DNA of 14,994 nucleotides from Candidatus Limimorpha equi (lineage in GTDB: Bacteria; Bacteroidota; Bacteroidia; Bacteroidales; F082). Both the position numbers and the translations under genes were made by a program. The stretch lies in contig JAGHSL010000129.1 in the NCBI GenBank assembly GCA_018065885.1, forward strand, positions 1 through 14,994, in the 5' to 3' direction. Below the pieces are notes generated by a model. It worked only from the letters and a program-made list of their open reading frames with translations. It made no database searches and was not told where the DNA came from. This document shows, in pieces, positions 1 to 6,429 of the stretch (within the stretch, counting starts at the first letter, position 1; each line of letters starts with the position of its first letter).

Positions 1-559
1 TTCCAATGCTAGCTACGGATTTAGGAATAATAAGATTGCCGGTAAAACCTGAGCAATTGTGAAAAGCCTTTGATCCTATTGAAACTACCGATTCGGGAAT
101 ATTTAATCCTCCAATGAGGTTAGAGCAGTCTTCGAAAGCTTTCGTATCAATGTGAATCACAGAGTTAGGGATAATCAATTCGCCATCCAGACCCGTGCAA
201 TCGTAGAAAGCTTGATATCCGATACTGGTTACGGTGTTTGGAATGACCAAATTTCCCATTAGTCCGTGGCACTTATAGAATGCGTATGAACTGATTTTGG
301 TTACTGTGTAGCAAATTCCATTCTGTTCAACGGTGGATGGCAATGCAATATCATGACCGTATGGTTTCGGATAACCTTCCCAATAACCATCATGTATTTC
401 AGGCCTTGGGCATGTCAATTCCACTTCATGACGTGTTTGACTGTAAATGTTGTAATACAGAGTCTGTCCCGTGGGGCAAACTGCTGAAAAATCGTAGGCA
501 AATGCGCTGCTCATGCCGCAAAATGCGGCGAGGATAAGGATGAGGAAAAATTTTTTCAT
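1..559 (-). CDS. BspA-like leucine-rich-repeat surface protein, 3' end outside window
   Basis: The frame is open from an ATG at 559 to base 1 with no stop, giving the first 186 residues. Residues 1-21 (MKKFFLILILAAFCGMSSAFA) form a signal peptide with an Ala-x-Ala-like cleavage site. From about residue 80 there are repeats of about 23 residues of the BspA/LRR_5 type, with the core I-P-x-S/T-V-x-x-I-x-x-x-A-F-x-x-C. Four complete copies are visible and a fifth begins at the edge. Proteins of this family are usually exported or surface-exposed and take part in adhesion or ligand binding; the ligand here is unknown. The start lies 24 bases after the stop of the paralogue upstream (584-2749), so the two are probably co-transcribed. 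The first 38 residues are nearly identical to that paralogue, then the proteins diverge. A C-terminal sorting domain is expected but lies outside the window. Confidence 0.85.
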   Translation of the reverse strand, partial: MKKFFLILILAAFCGMSSAFAYDFSAVCPTGQTLYYNIYSQTRHEVELTCPRPEIHDGYWEGYPKPYGHDIALPSTVEQNGICYTVTKISSYAFYKCHGLMGNLVIPNTVTSIGYQAFYDCTGLDGELIIPNSVIHIDTKAFEDCSNLIGGLNIPESVVSIGSKAFHNCSGFTGNLIIPKSVASIG

Positions 560-560
560 G
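446..560. repeat. Direct repeat copy 1: shared start module of the BspA-like genes
   Basis: This stretch matches 2636-2750 at a constant offset of 2190 bases with only two mismatches (540 a/g and 542 g/a). On the minus strand it encodes the start codon, the signal peptide and about 17 residues of the mature protein (YDFSAVCPTGQTLYYNI). The similarity stops one base upstream of the start codon and abruptly at the other end, while the downstream coding regions have diverged. Confidence 0.95.
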
Positions 561-583
561 TTGTTATGTTTTTGAGGGTTGTG

Positions 584-2749
584 TCAATTTCTGATGATAA
601 TCGTTTCGTCTGCCGTTCCCTTCTTGCCCGTTACACGCACCAAATACAAGCCGTTGGCGGCATTGCTCAGGTCGATTTCAGCGCGGTCGCCTGAAATCTT
701 TTGAGTTCTGATAAGTTGTCCCTGAGCGTTATAAACCTCTATCTTGTCGATGTCTTCACCTTTTATAGTAAAGATGCCATTGGTAGGGTTTGGATAGAGC
801 GAGATTTTAGTCATTTCATGGTCATCGACACCCAAGCCACTGAAAATTGCTCTGAGGTAAGTGTCTTTGCTTAAAGTGAATGTGTAGGGGTTGTCATAAG
901 AAACAATCTCATTGTTGATTGTCCAGTGAAGGAAAGCATAGCCCTCTGAGGCCACAGCTTCAACAATGGCATCATTTTCACAATCGGGTTCTTGGATTAT
1001 GTTGGCAGTTCCCATTGTGGAAAGATTTGTTTTGACAATGAGACGATAGGGCTGATTTTGTTGGTAGTTAGTGAATCGGCTCCATCCATCCGTTGTTTGG
1101 TATGCTTCATAAGCACAATAGGGAACTTGGATTGGCAAATCGGAGTTTAATCCTTCAAAGGCATTTGTTCCAAGAACAGGAGGCTCATTGCAATTTGCTT
1201 TGATACAGCTAAAAGCACAATCTTTAAAAGCATCGCCTTCAATTTTTTCTACAGAATTCGGCAGGATTAAATCGCCATTGAAACCATTGCAATTTAGGAA
1301 AGCTTCGCTTCGAATTTCTGACACGGAATTTGGAATGTCTATGTCGCCATAAAGTCTACTGCAGGACCTAAAAGCAGCTGTGTCGATTATGATTATGGAT
1401 TTTGATAACACTAACTTTCCCCAAAATCCATTGCATTCGTTGAAAGCATATTTGCCAATTGAAGTCACGGAATTTGGAATAACCAAATTGCTTCTAAATT
1501 CCGAACAATATTCGAAAGCATGATCTCCAATAGAAGTTACAGAATTGCCGATTGTAAGAGTACCTTGAAACCCACAGCAATCATAAAAAGCTCGCTCTCC
1601 AATGGAAGTTACTGAATCGCCAATCGTAAGATTGCGTTTGAAGCCCGAACAAAAACAAAAAGCTCGATCTCCTATTGAAGTTACTGAATCCCCAATTGTA
1701 AGGTTACCACTGAAACCTTTACAAGCCTCAAAAGCACTTTTTCCAATCCATGTCACAGAGTTGGGAATGATTAAGTCATTGGAGAATTTGCGACAGTTGT
1801 AAAAAGCAAAATTGCCGATTGAGGCCACGGAGTTGGGAATGATCAGCTCTCCTTCAAAGAAATCGCATTCGGCAAAAGCATAATCAGGAATTTTTTGTAC
1901 GGATTCTCCGATAGTCAGTTTTTTTAAGTTCCAGCATTCTGAAAAGGGGGATGTGAATTCGACTCCGTAGGGATTTATTGAAAATGCAAATGTGCAGTCT
2001 GTAGCGTTGAATGTTAGCGATGTGACCTCGTAACAGCAAGAAAACGCAAGTCCGCCAATTGAAGCCACACCTTCGGGAATGACAATTTCACCTGTGAAAC
2101 CGTTTCCGAAAAAGGCACAATCACCGATTGAGGTCACTGAGTTGGGAATGATTAATTCTCCTTCCAAGAAATCGCATCCGGCAAAAGCATAATCAGGAAT
2201 TTTTTGTACGGATTCTCCGATAGTCAGTTTCTTTAAGTTCGAGCAATCTGAAAAGGGGGATGTGACTCCGTAGGGATTTGTTGATATTATGTGTTTGCAG
2301 TCTGTAGCGTTGAATGTTAGCGATGTGACCTTGTAACAGCAAGAAAATGCAAGTTCGCCAATTGAAGTCACACTTTCGGGAATGACAATTTCACCGGTGA
2401 AACCGCTTCCGAAAAAGGCACAAACACCGATTGAGGTCACGGAGTTAGGAATTATCAAATCACCTATTAAACTGTCACATGAATAGAAAGCATAGTCTCC
2501 AATCGCCTTCACTGTATAGGCCTGGCCACTATTAGTTACCGTTGCTGGAAAAACAATTTCACCAAACGGTTCATCGAAATCCCAACCCCAAGGGAATGGA
2601 CAGACTAACTCCACCTCATGGTTCACGGCATCAATAATGTTGTAATACAGAGTCTGTCCCGTGGGGCAAACTGCTGAAAAATCGTAGGCAAATGCGCTGC
2701 TCATGCCGCAAAATGCGGCGAGGATAAGGGTAAGGAAAAATTTTTTCAT
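584..2749 (-). CDS. BspA-like leucine-rich-repeat protein with T9SS C-terminal sorting domain
   Basis: This is a 721-residue exported protein. Residues 1-21 are a signal peptide. About residues 60-525 hold some sixteen 23-residue LRR_5 (BspA-type) repeats with the core TSIGxxAFxxC, plus two diverged copies containing SPFSxCxNLKKLTIG. Residues about 568-637 (start YRLIVKTNLS, with GYAFLHW and YLRAIF) resemble a divergent InlB B-repeat. Residues 649-721 form a type A T9SS sorting domain: it begins ISLYPNPTNGIF, has KIEVYNAQGQ, and ends NGLYLVRV followed by a short tail. By family knowledge the protein crosses the inner membrane by Sec and the outer membrane by T9SS, and is released or anchored at the surface. 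A role in adhesion or substrate binding is inferred; no catalytic domain is seen. A large internal tandem duplication covers part of the repeats. The ATG sits about 22 bases from a predicted transcription start. Confidence 0.92.
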   Translation of the reverse strand: MKKFFLTLILAAFCGMSSAFAYDFSAVCPTGQTLYYNIIDAVNHEVELVCPFPWGWDFDEPFGEIVFPATVTNSGQAYTVKAIGDYAFYSCDSLIGDLIIPNSVTSIGVCAFFGSGFTGEIVIPESVTSIGELAFSCCYKVTSLTFNATDCKHIISTNPYGVTSPFSDCSNLKKLTIGESVQKIPDYAFAGCDFLEGELIIPNSVTSIGDCAFFGNGFTGEIVIPEGVASIGGLAFSCCYEVTSLTFNATDCTFAFSINPYGVEFTSPFSECWNLKKLTIGESVQKIPDYAFAECDFFEGELIIPNSVASIGNFAFYNCRKFSNDLIIPNSVTWIGKSAFEACKGFSGNLTIGDSVTSIGDRAFCFCSGFKRNLTIGDSVTSIGERAFYDCCGFQGTLTIGNSVTSIGDHAFEYCSEFRSNLVIPNSVTSIGKYAFNECNGFWGKLVLSKSIIIIDTAAFRSCSRLYGDIDIPNSVSEIRSEAFLNCNGFNGDLILPNSVEKIEGDAFKDCAFSCIKANCNEPPVLGTNAFEGLNSDLPIQVPYCAYEAYQTTDGWSRFTNYQQNQPYRLIVKTNLSTMGTANIIQEPDCENDAIVEAVASEGYAFLHWTINNEIVSYDNPYTFTLSKDTYLRAIFSGLGVDDHEMTKISLYPNPTNGIFTIKGEDIDKIEVYNAQGQLIRTQKISGDRAEIDLSNAANGLYLVRVTGKKGTADETIIIRN
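1831..2139. repeat. Internal tandem duplication in the BspA-like gene, unit A
   Basis: This 309-base unit (103 codons) lines up with the adjacent 2140-2442. On the protein it carries an LRR, the segment SLTFNATDC, the segment KKLTIGESVQKIPDYAFA and two further LRRs. It has six extra bases (aattcg, around 1957-1962) relative to unit B, adding two residues without shifting the frame. Long runs are identical to unit B, for example the 20 bases from the cataatcagg motif near 1880. Confidence 0.9.
2140..2442. repeat. Internal tandem duplication in the BspA-like gene, unit B
   Basis: This 303-base unit (101 codons) lies head-to-tail with unit A (1831-2139). Both begin at the equivalent agttgggaat point of an LRR, and the next agttaggaat at 2443 marks the end. 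Differences are scattered substitutions plus one six-base indel, as expected of an older in-frame duplication by unequal crossing-over or slippage. Confidence 0.9.
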
Positions 2750-2750
2750 G
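2636..2750. repeat. Direct repeat copy 2: shared start module of the BspA-like genes
   Basis: This is the partner of 446-560, with two mismatches over 115 bases. It covers the start codon, signal peptide and first mature residues of the 721-residue protein. The 5' untranslated regions of the two genes do not match, so the repeat does not include a promoter. Confidence 0.95.
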
Positions 2751-2777
2751 ACACGAAGATTTAAAGTTATTACGCTG

Positions 2778-2809
2778 CAAATTTAGGTGGCAAAAATGTA
2801 AAAAACAAG
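2778..2809 (-). promoter_or_regulatory. Predicted Bacteroidota-type promoter for the BspA-like genes
   Basis: On the minus strand a TAAATTTG box (2785 down to 2778) fits the phylum's TAnnTTTG -7 consensus. A CTTG (2809 down to 2806), one base off the TTTG -33 box, lies 20 bases upstream. The predicted transcription start is near 2771, leaving a leader of about 22 bases before the ATG at 2749. Confidence 0.5.
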
Positions 2810-2838
2810 AAAAATAGCCGCCCAAAGCAACTTTTTTG

Positions 2839-2846
2839 TAAGTTTG
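2839..2846 (+). promoter_or_regulatory. Predicted -7 box for the DUF7935 gene
   Basis: TAAGTTTG matches TAnnTTTG exactly and lies 18 bases before the ATG at 2865. No clear TTTG -33 box is seen 19-21 bases upstream, so this site is weaker than the others. It is divergent from the BspA promoter in the same intergenic region (2750-2864). Confidence 0.45.
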
Positions 2847-2864
2847 CGCCCAAATTCAAAGAAA

Positions 2865-3380
2865 ATGACAAACACTTGGCTGATTATCCTTTTGGTTTTG
2901 GGCGTGACAATTGCCGCCATCGCAACCTTTATCTTGCTACGGCTTTTGAAGATGAAAGAATCTGAAACCCAACGCGGACCAGCCGTCGAATTGAAAATGA
3001 GTGCTTTGAAGATTATCCTGCCATTGAAAGTGCAAGCCTACGAGCGTTTCCTACTTTATCTGGAGCGCGTGCAGTTGCCTGTTCTGGTGAAGCGCGTTTA
3101 TGTACCGGGCATCGAAAAAGATGCTTTCCATTTGCAGCTTTTGCAGAATGTGCGCGAGGAATTTGAACATAATCTTGCGCAGCAGCTGTATGTCTCGCAA
3201 TCCACTTGGAATGCCGTGAAAAATGCAAAAGAAGAACTTGTAAATCAGATAAATAGTACTTTTGAGCAATTGAAGGATGAAGATGTACCGATTTTGGCAC
3301 AGACTTTGGTTGCTCTACCCAATCCGAGCGTGGAGCAGGCAGTCGCCATCTTGAAACGCGATTTTGAACGTTTGCTTTGA
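2865..3380 (+). CDS. DUF7935-type single-pass membrane protein, function unknown
   Basis: The protein has 171 residues from the ATG at 2865. The frame can be extended to a TTG at 2844, but that codon overlaps the predicted -7 promoter box, so the ATG is preferred. Residues about 5-28 form one hydrophobic helix (TWLIILLVLGVTIAAIATFI), followed by the positive RLLKMK, which suggests an N-out, cytoplasmic C-terminal anchor. The soluble part carries segments I associate with DUF7935 of Bacteroidota: LPLKVQAYERFLLYLERV near residue 50, EEFEHNLAQQLYVS near 95, and WNAVKNAKEE after it. No catalytic motif is visible. It precedes lpxD by 49 bases on the same strand with no promoter box or terminator between, so it may share a transcript with lpxD. 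The family match is from memory of the motif pattern; a link to lipid A synthesis is inference from position only. Confidence 0.8.
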   Translation: MTNTWLIILLVLGVTIAAIATFILLRLLKMKESETQRGPAVELKMSALKIILPLKVQAYERFLLYLERVQLPVLVKRVYVPGIEKDAFHLQLLQNVREEFEHNLAQQLYVSQSTWNAVKNAKEELVNQINSTFEQLKDEDVPILAQTLVALPNPSVEQAVAILKRDFERLL

Positions 3381-3429
3381 TGCGCGATGAGGCCTTCCGC
3401 CGTGGTCAGTAACAAATAAAATATGTGAA

Positions 3430-4470
3430 ATGAAATTTCTTGCTTCTCAAATCGCCGAATTGCTTTCGGGCAAAGTTGAAGGAAATCCGAATGCCGAAGT
3501 CAGCAATGTGGCAAAAATCGAAGAAGGTGCTCCCGGAATGTTGAGCTTCCTTGCCAATCCGAAATACACACAGTACATCTACACCACAAAATCGTCGGTG
3601 GTGATTGTGAACGACAGTTTTGTCGCAAAGGCTCCCATTTCGGCTACGCTTATCCGTGTGCCTGACGCTTACGCGTCGTTTGCCAAGTTGCTGGCGATTT
3701 ACGACCAGATTTCTCAGGAAAAGACGGGCGTGTCGTCGCTGGCTTTTGTCTCAGCCTCGGCAAAATGTGGCGAAAACATCTATCTCGGCGAATTTGCTTT
3801 TGTCGGCGAAAACGTCACGATTGGCAATAACGTGAAGATTTATCCTCAGGTTTATGTGGGCGACAACTCGGTTATCGGCGATGGAACGACGCTTTATCCG
3901 GGCGTGAAACTCTACCGTAATACGGTCATCGGGAAAAACTGCACGCTTCATGCAGGCGTGGTCCTTGGTGGCGATGGTTTCGGTTTTGCTCCTCAGCCTG
4001 ATGGACATTATGACAAGATTCCGCAAGTAGGAAACGTGCTTGTCGATGATAATGTTGAGATTGGCGCCAACACCACGATTGACAGGGCCACGATGGGTTC
4101 GACACATATTCATAAAGGTGTGAAGTTAGACAATCTCATCATGGTGGCGCATAATGTTGAAATCGGTGAAAACACAGCTATGGCAGCCATGACGGGTGTC
4201 AGTGGTTCCACGCACATTGGAAAGAACTGCATTGTAGGCGGACAGACTGGTTTCGTCGGGCATCTGCATATTGCCGACAGGACGAGTTTCGGTGCCCAAT
4301 CGGGAGTGATGGGCAACATCAAGGAACCAGGACTTTCGTTTATGGGAACGCCGGCCATCCCTTACCGTCAGTTCTTGCATTCGTCGGTGCGTTTCAAGCA
4401 GTTGGAGGAAATGTCGAACAGACTCAACGAGTTGGAGAAGAAACTGGCGCAGCTGGAGAATGAAAAATAA
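3430..4470 (+). CDS. lpxD: UDP-3-O-(3-hydroxyacyl)glucosamine N-acyltransferase LpxD
   Basis: LpxD transfers a 3-hydroxyacyl chain from acyl-ACP to the 2-amino group of UDP-3-O-acyl-glucosamine, the third step of lipid A synthesis, at the cytoplasm. The 346 residues match the family's usual length. Residues 1-100 are the N-terminal uridine-binding domain (with SFLANPKYTQYIY), about 105-315 are a left-handed beta-helix of hexapeptide repeats (VGENVTIGNNVKI and similar), and about 321-346 are a charged C-terminal helix (RFKQLEEMSNRLNELEKK), as in the trimeric family. The catalytic histidine is H241 in IMVAHNVEIG, and the LGGDGFGFAP loop is at 179-188. The start ATG is followed by MKFLASQIAELL, typical of the family. 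An out-of-frame ATG at 3423 is ignored. It sits with lpxC and lpxA downstream. Confidence 0.97.
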   Translation: MKFLASQIAELLSGKVEGNPNAEVSNVAKIEEGAPGMLSFLANPKYTQYIYTTKSSVVIVNDSFVAKAPISATLIRVPDAYASFAKLLAIYDQISQEKTGVSSLAFVSASAKCGENIYLGEFAFVGENVTIGNNVKIYPQVYVGDNSVIGDGTTLYPGVKLYRNTVIGKNCTLHAGVVLGGDGFGFAPQPDGHYDKIPQVGNVLVDDNVEIGANTTIDRATMGSTHIHKGVKLDNLIMVAHNVEIGENTAMAAMTGVSGSTHIGKNCIVGGQTGFVGHLHIADRTSFGAQSGVMGNIKEPGLSFMGTPAIPYRQFLHSSVRFKQLEEMSNRLNELEKKLAQLENEK

Positions 4471-4530
4471 TTGGCTTTCAGGCTCGTTTTTGTGCGAAAT
4501 GGTGAAAACCTTTTTCATTAAAGTGCTTTT

Positions 4531-4563
4531 TTTGTGAATTTAAATGTTTTTTACCTATTTTTG
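4531..4563 (+). promoter_or_regulatory. Predicted promoter of lpxC
   Basis: A TTTG box (4531-4534) is separated by 21 bases from TATTTTTG (4556-4563), a full match to the Bacteroidota TTTG-N19-21-TAnnTTTG pattern. The transcription start should fall near 4570, giving a leader of about 25 bases before the ATG at 4595. This position also argues against the in-frame ATG at 4544, which lies inside the promoter. Confidence 0.65.
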
Positions 4564-4594
4564 CACGCTTTTTTTGAGCTTCAAATTTAGTTCT

Positions 4595-5509
4595 ATGACA
4601 GAAAAACAGTGTACACTTAAAGAGAAAATCAGTATTCAAGGTACTGGTCTTCATACACGTCAGCAGGGCACGTTGACTTTCAATCCGGCTCCTGTCAATA
4701 CGGGAATCCGTTTCCGCCGTATCGATTTGGAATGCCAGCCTATTATCGAAGCCGATGTTGACAATGTAATTGATACTTCACGAGGCACCACTCTCGGAAA
4801 AGGTGGTGTCAAGATATATACCGTTGAGCATGTCCTCGCATCGTTAAGAGGTATGGGGGTTGATAATGTGCTGATTGATATTGATGTAGAGGAAATGCCT
4901 ATCATGGATGGCAGTAGCCGGGTGTTTGTCGAAGCCATCCGAAAGGCTGGAATCGTTGAACAAAATGCCGACCGTGACTATCTCGTGATAGAAGAACCTA
5001 TTTCCTATAAAAACGAAGTCTTGGGCATTGAACTGAGCATCGAGCCAAGCGATACTTTCATGGTTGATGTGTCTGTGAAATACAATACGAAAGTCCTTGA
5101 TGAACAGTCGGCTTGCTTGCACGACATTAAGGATTTTGAAAAGGAAATAGCTCCGTGCCGTACTTTCGTTTTCCTTCATGAATTGGAAACGCTTTTGAGC
5201 CGTAATCTCATCAAAGGCGGCGATTTGACCAACGCCATTGTCTTTGTCGACAAAAATATTTCCGGTGAAGAGTTGGATCATATCGCAGCATTTTTCAAGA
5301 TGCCAAAGGTTGTGGTTCAGGAATGTGGCATACTGAATAATGTGGAACTGAGTTTTGAAAACGAACCGGCCCGCCACAAACTGCTTGATGTGATTGGCGA
5401 TATGACTTTGGTCGGCAAACCGATAAAAGGCCATGTGACAGCTTATAAACCAGGACATTTCTCCAATACGGCTTTTGCCCGCAAAATCAAACATACTTTG
5501 TTGGGTTAA
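4595..5509 (+). CDS. lpxC: UDP-3-O-acyl-N-acetylglucosamine deacetylase LpxC (stand-alone)
   Basis: LpxC is the zinc-dependent deacetylase that makes the committed step of lipid A synthesis in the cytoplasm. From the ATG at 4595 it has 304 residues, close to E. coli LpxC. An upstream in-frame ATG at 4544 lies in the promoter and would add a hydrophobic 17-residue tail not expected of the family. The catalytic glutamate and zinc histidine are E78-H79 in TVEHVLASL. MPIMDGSS is at 101-108. The other zinc ligands are H261 and D265 in RHKLLDVIGD, and the general-acid histidine is H288 in KPGH. Both LpxC domains appear complete. In many Bacteroidota LpxC is fused to the dehydratase FabZ at its C-terminus; here the protein stops right after the LpxC domain and a terminator follows 22 bases later. 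The gene lies between lpxD and lpxA. Confidence 0.97.
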   Translation: MTEKQCTLKEKISIQGTGLHTRQQGTLTFNPAPVNTGIRFRRIDLECQPIIEADVDNVIDTSRGTTLGKGGVKIYTVEHVLASLRGMGVDNVLIDIDVEEMPIMDGSSRVFVEAIRKAGIVEQNADRDYLVIEEPISYKNEVLGIELSIEPSDTFMVDVSVKYNTKVLDEQSACLHDIKDFEKEIAPCRTFVFLHELETLLSRNLIKGGDLTNAIVFVDKNISGEELDHIAAFFKMPKVVVQECGILNNVELSFENEPARHKLLDVIGDMTLVGKPIKGHVTAYKPGHFSNTAFARKIKHTLLG

Positions 5510-5530
5510 TTTGATGAATGAGTAAAAAGG

Positions 5531-5561
5531 AATCGGTCTCAGTCGGAGACCGATTTTTTTT
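5531..5561 (+). terminator. Rho-independent terminator after lpxC
   Basis: A perfect inverted repeat AATCGGTCTC (5531-5540) and GAGACCGATT (5546-5555) encloses the loop agtcg, and the right arm runs into an unbroken T tract ending at 5561. The 10-base stem followed by U residues is a textbook intrinsic terminator, 22 bases after the lpxC stop. Confidence 0.9.
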
Positions 5562-5592
5562 GTGCCGTCTATTGGATATTTTCCTATTTTTG
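5559..5592 (+). promoter_or_regulatory. Predicted promoter of lpxA
   Basis: TATTTTTG (5585-5592) is a full -7 box. A TTTG (5559-5562) 22 bases upstream, one base wider than the usual spacing, could be the -33 box; it is made by the last T residues of the lpxC terminator. The start would be near 5599, about 17 bases before the lpxA ATG. Confidence 0.6.
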
Positions 5593-5615
5593 CAATTTCA
5601 TAATAATTAAAATAG

Positions 5616-6407
5616 ATGAATCAACCGTTAGCATATATTCATCCGAATGCGAAAATTGCTGAGGATGTGAAGATTGAGCCTTTCGCATGGATTGGCGAAG
5701 ATGTTGAAATTGGCGAAGGCACATGGATTGGCCCCAATGTCACCATCATGGATGGAGCCAGAATCGGAAAGAATTGCAAGATTTTCCCGGGAGCAGTCGT
5801 TTCGGCTATTCCTCAGGATTTGAAATACAAAGGTGAAAAGACATATTGCTATATTGGCGACGGCACCACAATCCGCGAATCGGCTACCGTGAACAAGGGA
5901 ACAATAGCAAGTGGGAAAACTGTTGTTGGAAAGAATTGTCTGCTGATGGCTTTCACTCATGTTGCCCACGATTGCTATTTGGGCGATAATGTGATTATGG
6001 CGAATGCCGCTACTTTGGCGGGTCATATCACTGTGGGTGATTGGGCGATTTTCGGCGGCTTATCGGCTGTGTCTCAGTTTGTCCGCATCGGTGCACATGT
6101 CATGATTTCTGGCGGTGCCATGGTCAATAAGGACATTCCGCCATTTGTCAGGACGGGACCGAGTTATCCGGTCTGTTATGCGGGCGTCAATTCAATTGGC
6201 TTGTCGCGCAGAGGATTTTCAAGGGAAAGAATCAATGCCATACAAGATGTTTATCGAGTGATTTACAGTGTGGGCATGAATGTTTCCCAATCTGTCCAAT
6301 ACATTAAGGAAAATTTGCCAGAGTCGGAAGACCGTGACTTTATCATTGATTTCATCGAAAAGTCCAAGATTGGAATCATGAAGAATTCTGTAACCAACGA
6401 TTTGTAA
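5616..6407 (+). CDS. lpxA: UDP-N-acetylglucosamine O-acyltransferase LpxA
   Basis: LpxA transfers a 3-hydroxyacyl chain from acyl-ACP to the 3-OH of UDP-GlcNAc, the first lipid A step, in the cytoplasm. The 263 residues match E. coli LpxA (262). Residues about 7-185 are a left-handed beta-helix of hexapeptide repeats (AWIGEDVEIGEGTWIG), and about 195-263 are the helical C-terminal domain that helps bind acyl-ACP. The catalytic histidine is H118 in THVAHDCYLGDN, equivalent to E. coli H125, and AIPQDLKYKGE at 64-74 is the conserved substrate loop. Unlike in the usual Bacteroidota cluster, lpxA is cut off from lpxC by a terminator and has its own promoter. The gene ends 22 bases from the end of the convergent glycosyltransferase gene; no clear terminator is visible between them. 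Confidence 0.97.
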   Translation: MNQPLAYIHPNAKIAEDVKIEPFAWIGEDVEIGEGTWIGPNVTIMDGARIGKNCKIFPGAVVSAIPQDLKYKGEKTYCYIGDGTTIRESATVNKGTIASGKTVVGKNCLLMAFTHVAHDCYLGDNVIMANAATLAGHITVGDWAIFGGLSAVSQFVRIGAHVMISGGAMVNKDIPPFVRTGPSYPVCYAGVNSIGLSRRGFSRERINAIQDVYRVIYSVGMNVSQSVQYIKENLPESEDRDFIIDFIEKSKIGIMKNSVTNDL

Positions 6408-6429
6408 TTCAACTTACGATTAGTTGCCG

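Noticed and set aside
337..537. 66-residue frame on the plus strand inside the first BspA-like gene
   Set aside because: It is antisense to a strongly supported signal-peptide and repeat coding region and has no recognisable domain.
1200..2560. Regularly spaced repeated DNA that could suggest a CRISPR array or satellite
   Set aside because: The period is about 69 bases (23 codons), the similarity runs through the whole period, and the repeats translate to LRR_5 units.
2844..2864. TTG start extending the DUF7935 protein
   Set aside because: It overlaps the predicted -7 promoter box; the ATG at 2865 gives a better membrane-anchor N-terminus.
4544..4594. Upstream ATG extending LpxC by 17 residues
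   Set aside because: The codon lies between the two promoter boxes of lpxC, and LpxC residues number like E. coli (E78, H79) from the ATG at 4595.
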